Positions 51,263 through 58,505 of a stretch of DNA of 64,000 nucleotides are shown here, one piece after another. The notes beneath the pieces are model-generated. The model was not told the origin of the DNA. It ran no database searches and was given only the letters and a program-made list of their open reading frames with translations. Where the stretch lies: assembly GCA_040905965.1 (NCBI GenBank), contig JBBDQP010000112.1, forward strand, positions 1 to 64,000, written 5' to 3'. Each line of letters opens with the position of its first letter. Positions within the stretch are counted from its first letter, which is position 1. A program made the translations under genes and the position numbers. Origin of the DNA: DATHWB01 sp040905965 (GTDB taxonomy: Bacteria; Actinomycetota; Acidimicrobiia; Spongiisociales; ZC4RG35).

Positions 51263-52030
51263 TCACTTCCCCTTGAAGTCGGGCTCCCGCTTTTCGACGA
51301 ATGCCGCCACCCCCTGCTTGGCATCCTCGGTCCAGAACGCCTCCTGAAAGGCGGCCGCCTCGATCTCGAGAGCAACCTCCATCGGCTGACCATGTCCGAC
51401 GTTGATCGCCTTCTTGGCGGCGGCGAGCCCCAACGTCGGACCCTCGGCCCACGTCTTGGCTGCCTTCATGGCCTCGTCGAACAACTCGTCGGAGGGGCAC
51501 ACCTTGTCAGCCAGACCGATCGCCAGCGCCTCGGCAGCGTCGACGAAACGGCCAGAGAACACGATCTCCTTGCACTTCTGATAGCCCACGAGACGCTGCA
51601 GTCGTTGGGTGCCGCCTGCCCCCGGGATGATCCCCAGCTTGATCTCCGGCTGTCCGACCTGGGCGTCGTCGGCGAGGAATCGAAAGTCCGCTCCCATCGC
51701 CAATTCCAATCCCCCGCCGAGCGCGTAGCCGTGGATGGCGGCGATCGTCGGCTTCTTGAGTTGCTCAAGCCGATTGACAGCCTTGAGCAACGTGCCGGCG
51801 AGTTGCTCGTCGCCACCGGCGTCATACACCGCCTGGAATCCCTTGATGTCGGCGCCTGCCGCGAAGTGGGGCCTGCCGGTGACGACGACCGCCCGGATGG
51901 CGTCGTCTTCGCACCGGCCGAAGGCTTCGTAGAGATCCGCCCCCAGTTCCTCGGAGAGAGCGTTGACAGGCGGACGATCGAGACGAACGACGGCAACCGC
52001 ACCGTCGGTGCTGAAATCGACCAGGGACAT
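51263..52030 (-). CDS. Enoyl-CoA hydratase/isomerase family protein
   Basis: A 255-residue crotonase-fold enzyme. FAAGADIKGFQAVYD is the oxyanion and acyl loop, AIHGYALGGGLELAMGADFR includes the first catalytic-region Glu, and GQPEIKLGIIPGAGGTQRL the second. This is the standard beta-oxidation hydratase arrangement. ATG has GGAGGAAACCACG upstream. It follows the acyl-CoA synthetase gene by 51 bp, so the two likely act on the same acyl-CoA. Confidence 0.92.
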   Translation of the reverse strand: MSLVDFSTDGAVAVVRLDRPPVNALSEELGADLYEAFGRCEDDAIRAVVVTGRPHFAAGADIKGFQAVYDAGGDEQLAGTLLKAVNRLEQLKKPTIAAIHGYALGGGLELAMGADFRFLADDAQVGQPEIKLGIIPGAGGTQRLQRLVGYQKCKEIVFSGRFVDAAEALAIGLADKVCPSDELFDEAMKAAKTWAEGPTLGLAAAKKAINVGHGQPMEVALEIEAAAFQEAFWTEDAKQGVAAFVEKREPDFKGK

Positions 52031-52081
52031 CGTGGTTTCCTCCGTGGAGTGGCGACGGCCGAGCGTAGCGTCGGGGCGGAG

Positions 52082-53704
52082 TCACGCCCGCTGGCGCAGA
52101 TCGACCCTTCGGATCTTTCCAGACACGGTCTTCGGGAGTTCTTCGATGAATTCGATCTGCCGTGGGTACTTGTACGGGGCAGTCGTCTCCTTCACGAGCA
52201 GTTGGATCTCGGTGGCGAGTTCATCAGAGGGAGCGTGACCGGGGGCGAGGACGACGAATGCCTTCACTACCTCCCCGCGTTCGGGATCAGGCACTCCGAT
52301 GCAGGCCACCTCCTGCACGGCAGGGTGCTCCATGATCACGCTCTCGACTTCGAACGGGCCGATGCGATATCCGGCTGAGATGATCACATCGTCTGCACGC
52401 GAAACGAACCAGAAGTACCCGTCCTCGTCCACACGTGCCCGATCGCCTGTCAGGTAATAGTCCCCGATGTGGGCGGCGGCGGTCGCCTCCGGATCCTGCC
52501 AATACTCGACGAACAACCCGACCGGGCGGTCCGGCCTCACGCGCACAGCGATCTGACCCTCGTTTCCCGGGGGGAGTGGATCGCCCGCCTCATCCACGAC
52601 AACGACGTCAAAGCCCGGCGTGGGCTTGCCCAGCGAACCGGGCTTGATCGGCATGCACGGATAGTTGGCGAGGATGTTGACGGTCTCGGTTTGGCCGTAC
52701 CCGTCATGGATCTCGGTGCCGGTCGCAGCCTTCCACGAGTTGAACGTCTCCGGGTTGAGGGCCTCACCGGCCGCCATGCAATGGCGAAGGGCCGAAAAGT
52801 CGTATCCCCCGAGGTCACGGGTCACGAAATTGCGGTAGATGGTCGGGGGAGCGCAGAACGCGGTCACGCCATGGTCGACGATCATCCGCAGCATCTGGTC
52901 GAAATCGGGCTTGCCCTGCGTGTTCCACGCCACCACCGTTGCCCCCACCGTCCACTGCCCGAACAGCTTCGACCATGCCGCCTTCGCCCACCCGGTGTCG
53001 GAAACACCCCAGAACACGTCGTCAGGACCGAGGTCCTGCCAGAAGCGGGCGGTGATCTGATGTCCGATCCCGTAGGACGCCTGCGTGTGCAGCACCATCT
53101 TCGGGTTGCCCGTGGTCCCGGACGTGAAGTAGATGAGCATCGGGTCGCTCGACGCGGTGATGTCCCCAGGCAATTCAGTGGAGAACGCGGCATCGCGGGC
53201 CTGGTCGCCATCCACCCACCCGTCAACCGTCCCGCCCATGACGATGAGCGTGCGCAGACTCGGGCACTGGGCGCGCACGGAGTCGATCACTCCGGCGCCG
53301 TCTGCGTCAGTGACGACAACGGTCGCCCCTGCCTTGTTGATCCTGTAGGCGACGTCCTTGGCTTTGAGCTGGGTCGTCCCCGGCATGGGGATCGCTCCGA
53401 GTTTGATCGCCCCCAGAACGGTGTCGTACCACCCGATGACCCGCGGAAGCATCAGAAACAGACGGTCGCCCTTCGAGACCCCGTGGTCAGCGAGAACCCG
53501 CCCCATCCGATTGGATCGAACTCGGAGGTCGTCGAAGGAATAGTCGCTCGCAACCCGGCCGTCCGGCGACAGCATTCGCAGTGCCAACTTGTCAGGCTCG
53601 ACGGATGCCCGCCGGTCGACCACGTCGAACGCCGCGTTGAACCTTTCAGGCACCTCGAGGCGGAACGAGGCCCGAGTGGCCTCGTAGTCGGTCATGTTCG
53701 GCAT
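52082..53704 (-). CDS. Acyl-CoA synthetase (AMP-forming, medium-chain/benzoate type)
   Basis: A 540-residue adenylate-forming ligase. LIYFTSGTTGNPKMVLHTQ is the P-loop, IHDGYGQTETVNILANYPCM the A5 motif, YYLTGDRARVDEDGYFWFVSR the Asp and hinge, and LPKTVSGKIRRVDLRQ has the catalytic Lys. VIWGVSDTGWAKAAWSK-like (here FWGVSDTGWAKAAWSKLFG) resembles the medium-chain acyl-CoA synthetase subgroup. ATG at 53704 with GGGAGGG upstream. A perfect 14-bp palindrome lies just before. Substrate unknown. Confidence 0.9.
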   Translation of the reverse strand: MPNMTDYEATRASFRLEVPERFNAAFDVVDRRASVEPDKLALRMLSPDGRVASDYSFDDLRVRSNRMGRVLADHGVSKGDRLFLMLPRVIGWYDTVLGAIKLGAIPMPGTTQLKAKDVAYRINKAGATVVVTDADGAGVIDSVRAQCPSLRTLIVMGGTVDGWVDGDQARDAAFSTELPGDITASSDPMLIYFTSGTTGNPKMVLHTQASYGIGHQITARFWQDLGPDDVFWGVSDTGWAKAAWSKLFGQWTVGATVVAWNTQGKPDFDQMLRMIVDHGVTAFCAPPTIYRNFVTRDLGGYDFSALRHCMAAGEALNPETFNSWKAATGTEIHDGYGQTETVNILANYPCMPIKPGSLGKPTPGFDVVVVDEAGDPLPPGNEGQIAVRVRPDRPVGLFVEYWQDPEATAAAHIGDYYLTGDRARVDEDGYFWFVSRADDVIISAGYRIGPFEVESVIMEHPAVQEVACIGVPDPERGEVVKAFVVLAPGHAPSDELATEIQLLVKETTAPYKYPRQIEFIEELPKTVSGKIRRVDLRQRA

Positions 53705-53715
53705 ACACCCTCCCG

Positions 53716-53729
53716 CGGAACGTTCCGCC
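53716..53729. promoter_or_regulatory. Perfect 14-bp palindrome, candidate operator
   Basis: GCGGAACGTTCCGC lies 12 bp upstream of the acyl-CoA synthetase start, next to the ribosome-binding site, where a bound repressor would block expression. No regulator gene is adjacent. Confidence 0.4.
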
Positions 53730-53778
53730 GAGAGTATTCAGCTGGGAGTCCCAGCGCCCCAGGTGGGCCGACATGCGT

Positions 53779-54267
53779 TCAGGCGTCGGCGCCTGAACGC
53801 TCGAGATGGGTAACGACGCCATTCGAACCATGCTCGTCCGTCTCGGACGAAGACGACTCCACCGGCGCCTGCCGGGCTCTCCAATACTGGTATCCGAGAA
53901 CCGCGAGGACGACACCCGCGACCGTGAGCATTCCGACGCGGCGACGGCGGCGTCGGCGGGCCGAGGGCAGCATCGCCTTCAAGCTGGAGGCGGCACTGCC
54001 AACCGACGCTCCGATCACGTTCCCCGCTTCACGAAGGAGGTCTTCGGCGTCGTCCTTGTGGTCGTCATAGAGATCCGTCGCGGCGTCGGTCAGATCGGAC
54101 AGCGCGCGTTCTGCCGCCTTTGTCGCCGTCTTGAACGCTCTCTCGCTCTTGTCAGCGGCGCGGCTGGCGAACCGCTCACCCGCATCCGTCACATCCCCGA
54201 GCAGTTGCTCGCCCCGGTGTCCCAGCCGCTTGGCGGCCTTACGGTGTTCTTTCGTGATGAGATTCAC
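53779..54267 (-). CDS. Helical protein with C-terminal membrane segment
   Basis: A 162-residue hypothetical. Residues 1-100 are a charged amphipathic helix rich in Ala, Lys, Glu and Asp (KAAKRLGHRGEQLLGDVTDA, LSDLTDAATDLYDDHKDDAE). Then RRRRRRR and a single membrane helix (GMLTVAGVVLAVLGYQYW), followed by an acidic tail. A positive patch before the helix implies the helical part is cytoplasmic. Length and style recall YtxH-like stress proteins but no family match is certain. The strand is opposite to the sigma cluster. Confidence 0.6.
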   Translation of the reverse strand: MNLITKEHRKAAKRLGHRGEQLLGDVTDAGERFASRAADKSERAFKTATKAAERALSDLTDAATDLYDDHKDDAEDLLREAGNVIGASVGSAASSLKAMLPSARRRRRRRVGMLTVAGVVLAVLGYQYWRARQAPVESSSSETDEHGSNGVVTHLERSGADA

Positions 54268-54473
54268 GATGAGTCCTCTTTCGATAGGTTTCCATCGACT
54301 GTCATACCCGATCGTTGCCGAAACGACACATCCAAATGCGCCGATCCTCGGCCGACCACCAGGGCGTCGAAGAGCGAAGATGCCGACGGGCGGTGGGAAC
54401 GAGTGGTATGAAACTCCCTGCGACCGGGCACATAGGGAGAACGAAAAGGTGAATCCAGGACAAGGAGCTTCTC

Positions 54474-54707
54474 ATGACTGCAATCGGGCTCGTGCTCATC
54501 GCGATCGGTGCTGTTCTCAAGTACGCCGTCACCGTGGAGGCAAATGGCGTCGATCTCGACATCATCGGGCTGATCCTGATGGCCGTCGGTGCCGTGGGAT
54601 TCCTCTTGGGGCTATTCGATGGATCGTTCCGCAAGACCCGAGTGGAGCGCCACGTCTCGGAGGATGGACGTCACGTCATCGAGGAGAACGAATCTTCGGG
54701 CCTATGA
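54474..54707 (+). CDS. DUF6458-like small membrane protein
   Basis: A 77-residue protein with two close hydrophobic helices (IGLVLIAIGAVLKYAVTVEA and DIIGLILMAVGAVGFLLGLF) and a charged C-terminal tail (SFRKTRVERHVSEDGRHVIEE, quoted in part). The pattern matches the actinobacterial DUF6458 family. It lies 46 bp before the anti-sigma gene and could be part of the same stress regulon. The 206 bp upstream (54268-54473) hold no gene or clear signal. Confidence 0.7.
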   Translation: MTAIGLVLIAIGAVLKYAVTVEANGVDLDIIGLILMAVGAVGFLLGLFDGSFRKTRVERHVSEDGRHVIEENESSGL

Positions 54708-54753
54708 CAGTCCCGGGGATGCGGCTGCGACACGGGCGAGGGTGAGGTGCGCT

Positions 54754-55146
54754 GTGCAGCAATCGGAGCACCGCCTTCCCGCTGACATCGACGCCCCTGC
54801 CAAGAGTCGCAGACTTGTCGAGGGCTGGGTGAACGGACATGACCGACTGCACGCCCTCGTACTGGCCGTGAGCGAACTCGTCACCAACGCCGTGGTCCAC
54901 GGAGCACCGGCGACTGAACTGACGGTCCGCTTTAGCTCGACAGGCTCAATGATTCGCGTCGCCGTGGTAAACCTCGGCGGCGTTTTCGATCCGCAGCTGG
55001 AGCGCGGTTACAGCGGCTTGCGCATCGTGGACCGCATCGTGGACCGTTGGGGTATCGAACCGCTGAATGACTCAGTCGAGGTGTGGTTTGAAGTCGACGA
55101 TGTCCCTGTTGACGTCGACGTGCAGACCTCTGCGACTGCCCTGTAG
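54754..55146 (+). CDS. rsbW: Anti-sigma factor kinase (RsbW/SpoIIAB-like HATPase)
   Basis: About 130 residues of GHKL ATPase. HRLPADIDAPAKSRRLVEGW is the N-terminal strand-helix, LAVSELVTNAVVHGAP the N box with Mg-binding Asn, and SGLRIVDRIVDRWGIEPL the G2-like region, ending VWFEVDDV. Start at GTG 54754 (GAGG 6 bp upstream) or 54742. In partner switching the unphosphorylated antagonist releases the sigma factor and this kinase rephosphorylates it. The STAS and sigma genes follow immediately, so it very probably controls that sigma factor. Confidence 0.85.
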   Translation: MQQSEHRLPADIDAPAKSRRLVEGWVNGHDRLHALVLAVSELVTNAVVHGAPATELTVRFSSTGSMIRVAVVNLGGVFDPQLERGYSGLRIVDRIVDRWGIEPLNDSVEVWFEVDDVPVDVDVQTSATAL

Positions 55147-55187
55147 GCTTTGACAGACCAGCGAACCTCGCCGAGAGGCCAAGAAAC

Positions 55188-55529
55188 GTGATCGGGCCAT
55201 CATTCAAAGTCGAGACCACCGAGCGCGGACATGCCGTCCACGTCGTGGTGTCCGGCGAGATCGACATCAAGACTGCGCCCGAGCTCGAAGCCGCGATTAC
55301 CGACCGGGCGAGCGATCACTTGGTCATCGACGTCAACGATGTCGACTTCATCGATTCCACCGGATTGCGGGTCCTCGTGGTTGCGAAGACACGAACCGGT
55401 GAGAACGGTGGGAGTCTCGTGATCGTGGCGCCCGACGGCTCGGCCGTACTCCGCACCATTCGTCTGGCCGGCATGGCCGCCGACTTCCACGTTGTCGCCC
55501 ACCCGGATGAAGTGACCGCTCCCGAGTGA
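55188..55529 (+). CDS. rsbV: Anti-sigma factor antagonist (STAS domain, RsbV/SpoIIAA-like)
   Basis: A 113-residue STAS protein. VVVSGEIDIKTAPELEAAI is the first half and VDVNDVDFIDSTGLRVLVVA (quoted without the first two residues in places) contains DST, where Ser is the phosphorylation site. GTG start. It ends overlapping the sigma gene by four bases (GTGA). It should bind the anti-sigma kinase when its Ser is unphosphorylated, freeing the sigma factor. Confidence 0.9.
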   Translation: MIGPSFKVETTERGHAVHVVVSGEIDIKTAPELEAAITDRASDHLVIDVNDVDFIDSTGLRVLVVAKTRTGENGGSLVIVAPDGSAVLRTIRLAGMAADFHVVAHPDEVTAPE

Positions 55530-56638
55530 GCGGCAACGACCGGGACGGCAGAAGCGGCGACGACGGGACCGTCGTCGAAATCCGGCTCGAACCCGACCTC
55601 AGAGCGCCCTTCCTCGCCCGGCGCCTGGTGGGATCGATCGTCACGACTGGCCCGCGACCACGGGCGATCGATGCATCTCTACTCGCAGGCGAGATCACCA
55701 CCGCGATGCTGGTGGAAGCCCATCCAATCCTCCTCACAGTGAGGGAAACCGGCAGAACCATTCGCGTCTCCGCCACGAGCGGGTCAAGAGATCCTGGCCG
55801 TCCCGACGCGATCGCCGTCGCCCTCCTCGATCGCGTTGCCGACCGCTGGTCCAGTGACGGTTCGCTCTGGTTCGAGATCGATCTCATTCGGCGCCAGGAT
55901 CTCTCGGGCTTGTCGGATGGCGACCTGTTCGCGCTCCTCCCCGCCGACCGGGATGCCCGCGACGAACTCTTCGAACGCTATGCCCGGTTCGCTGCCTCGA
56001 TCTCGCGGAGATACGGCTCGCGGGACCACCGCGCCGATGATCTCGAACAGGTCGCGATGCTCGGATTGGTTCGATCGCTCGAACGCTTCGATCCTGTGCA
56101 GGGAGTCAAGTTCACGAGTTTTGCCGGGCCGTGGATCGCCGGAACCGTGAAACACCACCTCCGCGACCACGGATGGTCGATGCGGGTGCCACGATCACTC
56201 CAGGAGCAGTCTCTTGCGGTCAAGCGAGCCCGGGCCGAGTTGACCCAGCGCCTGGGCAGACACCCGAGCATCGAAGAGTTGGCCGAAGCGACGGATCTGA
56301 CGAGCGAGGCGATCCGGACGGCAACTCTCGCCGGCGACACCTATTCCTTGACCTCGCTTGACGCCCCCGCAGGCGCCGACGACGGCAATAGGCTCGGGGA
56401 CCTCGTCGGGGAAGTCGATCCAGAGTTCGCGGTGGCCGAAGAGTGGCCGGCGATCGAGGCAGTGTTGGACCGGCTATCCGACCGAGAACAGCAGATCCTC
56501 TACCTCCGCTTCTTCGAGGACCTCACCCAGGCCGAGATCGCACCGATCGTCGGGATCTCCCAGGTGCATGTCTCGCGAGTGCTCTCGAAGTCGCTGGCGA
56601 GGGTCAAAGAACTCCTCCAAGATCAGGATGACGACTGA
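55526..56638 (+). CDS. Sigma-70 family factor (SigB/SigF type) with N-terminal degenerate anti-sigma-like domain
   Basis: A 370-residue protein. Regions 2 to 4 occupy about 130-365: region 2 DDLEQVAMLGLVRSLERFDP and KFTSFAGPWIAGTVKHHLRD, region 3 GRHPSIEELAEATDLTSEAI, region 4 LSDREQQILYLRFFEDLTQA and ISQVHVSRVLSKSLARV. This is the partner-switched stress/sporulation type, usually about 250 residues. The extra 120 N-terminal residues align with the adjacent anti-sigma kinase: IRLEPDLRAPFLARRLVGSI, GEITTAMLVEA (for SELVTNAVVHG), TIRVSATSGS, and LLDRVADRWSSDGSLWFEID. The Asn and His of the N box are replaced, so ATP binding is unlikely. Possibly a built-in inhibitory or docking domain. Confidence 0.88.
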   Translation: MSGNDRDGRSGDDGTVVEIRLEPDLRAPFLARRLVGSIVTTGPRPRAIDASLLAGEITTAMLVEAHPILLTVRETGRTIRVSATSGSRDPGRPDAIAVALLDRVADRWSSDGSLWFEIDLIRRQDLSGLSDGDLFALLPADRDARDELFERYARFAASISRRYGSRDHRADDLEQVAMLGLVRSLERFDPVQGVKFTSFAGPWIAGTVKHHLRDHGWSMRVPRSLQEQSLAVKRARAELTQRLGRHPSIEELAEATDLTSEAIRTATLAGDTYSLTSLDAPAGADDGNRLGDLVGEVDPEFAVAEEWPAIEAVLDRLSDREQQILYLRFFEDLTQAEIAPIVGISQVHVSRVLSKSLARVKELLQDQDDD

Positions 56639-56653
56639 GGACGCACCAGTGCC

Positions 56654-58456
56654 TCACTCCTCCTCATCGGATATTCCTGCTGATTCCGGCGAGACCTCCT
56701 CGATCCCCAGCACCAGCAGTGCTGCATCGTCGAGTGTGCTCGGCCGCGCATCGATGAGTTCGTCGGCCAGCTGATCAGGAACGCAGTCACCCGACGCCAC
56801 TCGCCCGGCGACCATCCCGATCCCGAACTCGACATCGGCGTCGCGCATCTCGATCAGCCCGTCGGTGAACAGCACGATCTGCCATGGGATTGTGAGCGCC
56901 ACGATTGCGTCCTCGTAGCGCTGATCAGACTCGGCGCCCAGCGGCGAACCGAGCGCCTCATCGAGTGCGGCGACCGAATCGCCCTGGCGGATCAGGCCCG
57001 GGAGGTGCCCGGCCCGGGTATACCGGAACTCACCGCCGGCGAGATCGAGAACACCGTGGAAGATCGTCGCCATCGTCCCTGAGCCGCGCAGAGCGCCCTC
57101 CAATTGGGCCATCTGTCCGGCGGGGGACTGTCCCGCGCTCGCCAAGGTGATCCCCCGCAGCAGGTTTCGCACCTGGGCCATCTGCGCGGTGGCAGATGCA
57201 CCGTGTCCCGCAACATCACCGATCGTCACGACCACTCGGTCCTCACCCGTCGAGTACACGTCGTACCAATCCCCTCCAGCCCGCGTGTACTCGGATGCCG
57301 CGTCATATCGGCCGGCAACGATCACGCCTCCCACTTTGGCCAGGCGCTCTGGCTCGAACCACTCGAACAGTCCCTTCGCAAGGTCACCGAGTTCATCCAG
57401 GGCCTGGGCGCGATGACGAGCCACCCCGATGGCGGCGGCGCCTGCCAATCCCGACACTGCGAGCAGGCCCACGAGACCGATCGCGCTGATTGCTGAGGTT
57501 CGCTCCGCCGACTCCCGCCGCTCGACGCCGATGCTGGTCAGGTCGTTCTCCACCCGAGCAACGAGCGAACGAACCGATTCGAGCCGCCGGGAGGAGGCAC
57601 CGAACCACGCAATCAATTCGATCTCGTTTCCCGCCTGAACCTCCATGAGGAGCCTCTGGGCGTCGTCTGAGGTCATCGCAATGAACAGCTCAGAAACCTC
57701 GGCTCCAATCTCGGGGAGACCCAGACCACGAATCGACGAGAGATTGGTACGGGCCGCCTGTTGAAGAAGGAGAAGCTTCACGAGCTCCTCCTCACGGATG
57801 GGAGTGCCGTCCGCGAAGGAGCTCACCAGGACATCGCGCTGGTGAGCGAGGGCTTCTCCTGCCTCGAGAATTCGGACCAATGCCCTCACCCGAGGCGCGA
57901 GGGCCGCATCCGAGGCGACGCCTTCCAATCGTCGTGCCCCGGACGCAAGGACGTCGATCATGCCGGCATACGCTTCGACGGTGGAACGTTCCCGAGTCGT
58001 CAAATGCGTGTCACGCAAGTCGGCGAGCGGGGCGACACCCTCGTCCAGGTCGGACAAAGTGGGTGGCCCGAGTTCATCGAGTACGGACCGTCGGATCTGC
58101 CAGCCGGAACGCAGCAGAGCGAGGCTCGTATCCGTCGCACTCTGCGCTCCCACGTACAGCTCACGGGCTTCCTCAGACGGATCGGCCCGCCATAGCTCGG
58201 CCAGCCCTCGCTCGTCCTGCAGTGCCACCACCGCCCGTCCAAGAAGAATCGCGGCTTCGGCGGCCACTTGCCCCCGTTCGACACGCGTGACCCGGTCGTC
58301 GCCTGCCTTGATCCCGAGCACCGTGACGATGACGACGCCGATGACCGTGAGAACGGCAAAGAGAACCGTGACCCAGACCCGGCCGAGGTTGGTGACACTG
58401 GGTGCGAGCAGCCACCGTTCATCTCCTTCGGCTCGTGGTTTCTCCTGTCGGGGCAC
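56654..58456 (-). CDS. SpoIIE-type serine phosphatase with membrane sensor domain
   Basis: A 600-residue membrane receptor. Helix 1 is about 26-49 and helix 2 about 322-346; between them a helical outer domain with LQDERGLAELWRADPS and QQAARTNLSSIRGLG resembles nitrate/nitrite-sensing (NIT) domains. The PP2C-like phosphatase domain (about 378-590) has GGDWYDVYSTGEDRVVVTIG, GDVAGHGASATAQMAQVRN, and LFTDGLIEMRD with metal Asp. It converges on the sigma gene, 15 bp away. It likely dephosphorylates the STAS antagonist when a signal is sensed, turning on the sigma factor. Confidence 0.88.
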   Translation of the reverse strand: MPRQEKPRAEGDERWLLAPSVTNLGRVWVTVLFAVLTVIGVVIVTVLGIKAGDDRVTRVERGQVAAEAAILLGRAVVALQDERGLAELWRADPSEEARELYVGAQSATDTSLALLRSGWQIRRSVLDELGPPTLSDLDEGVAPLADLRDTHLTTRERSTVEAYAGMIDVLASGARRLEGVASDAALAPRVRALVRILEAGEALAHQRDVLVSSFADGTPIREEELVKLLLLQQAARTNLSSIRGLGLPEIGAEVSELFIAMTSDDAQRLLMEVQAGNEIELIAWFGASSRRLESVRSLVARVENDLTSIGVERRESAERTSAISAIGLVGLLAVSGLAGAAAIGVARHRAQALDELGDLAKGLFEWFEPERLAKVGGVIVAGRYDAASEYTRAGGDWYDVYSTGEDRVVVTIGDVAGHGASATAQMAQVRNLLRGITLASAGQSPAGQMAQLEGALRGSGTMATIFHGVLDLAGGEFRYTRAGHLPGLIRQGDSVAALDEALGSPLGAESDQRYEDAIVALTIPWQIVLFTDGLIEMRDADVEFGIGMVAGRVASGDCVPDQLADELIDARPSTLDDAALLVLGIEEVSPESAGISDEEE

Positions 58457-58505
58457 CCGCGAACGCTAGCCATCGACACACCGGCTATCACCAAGTGCGG
58501 TACGG

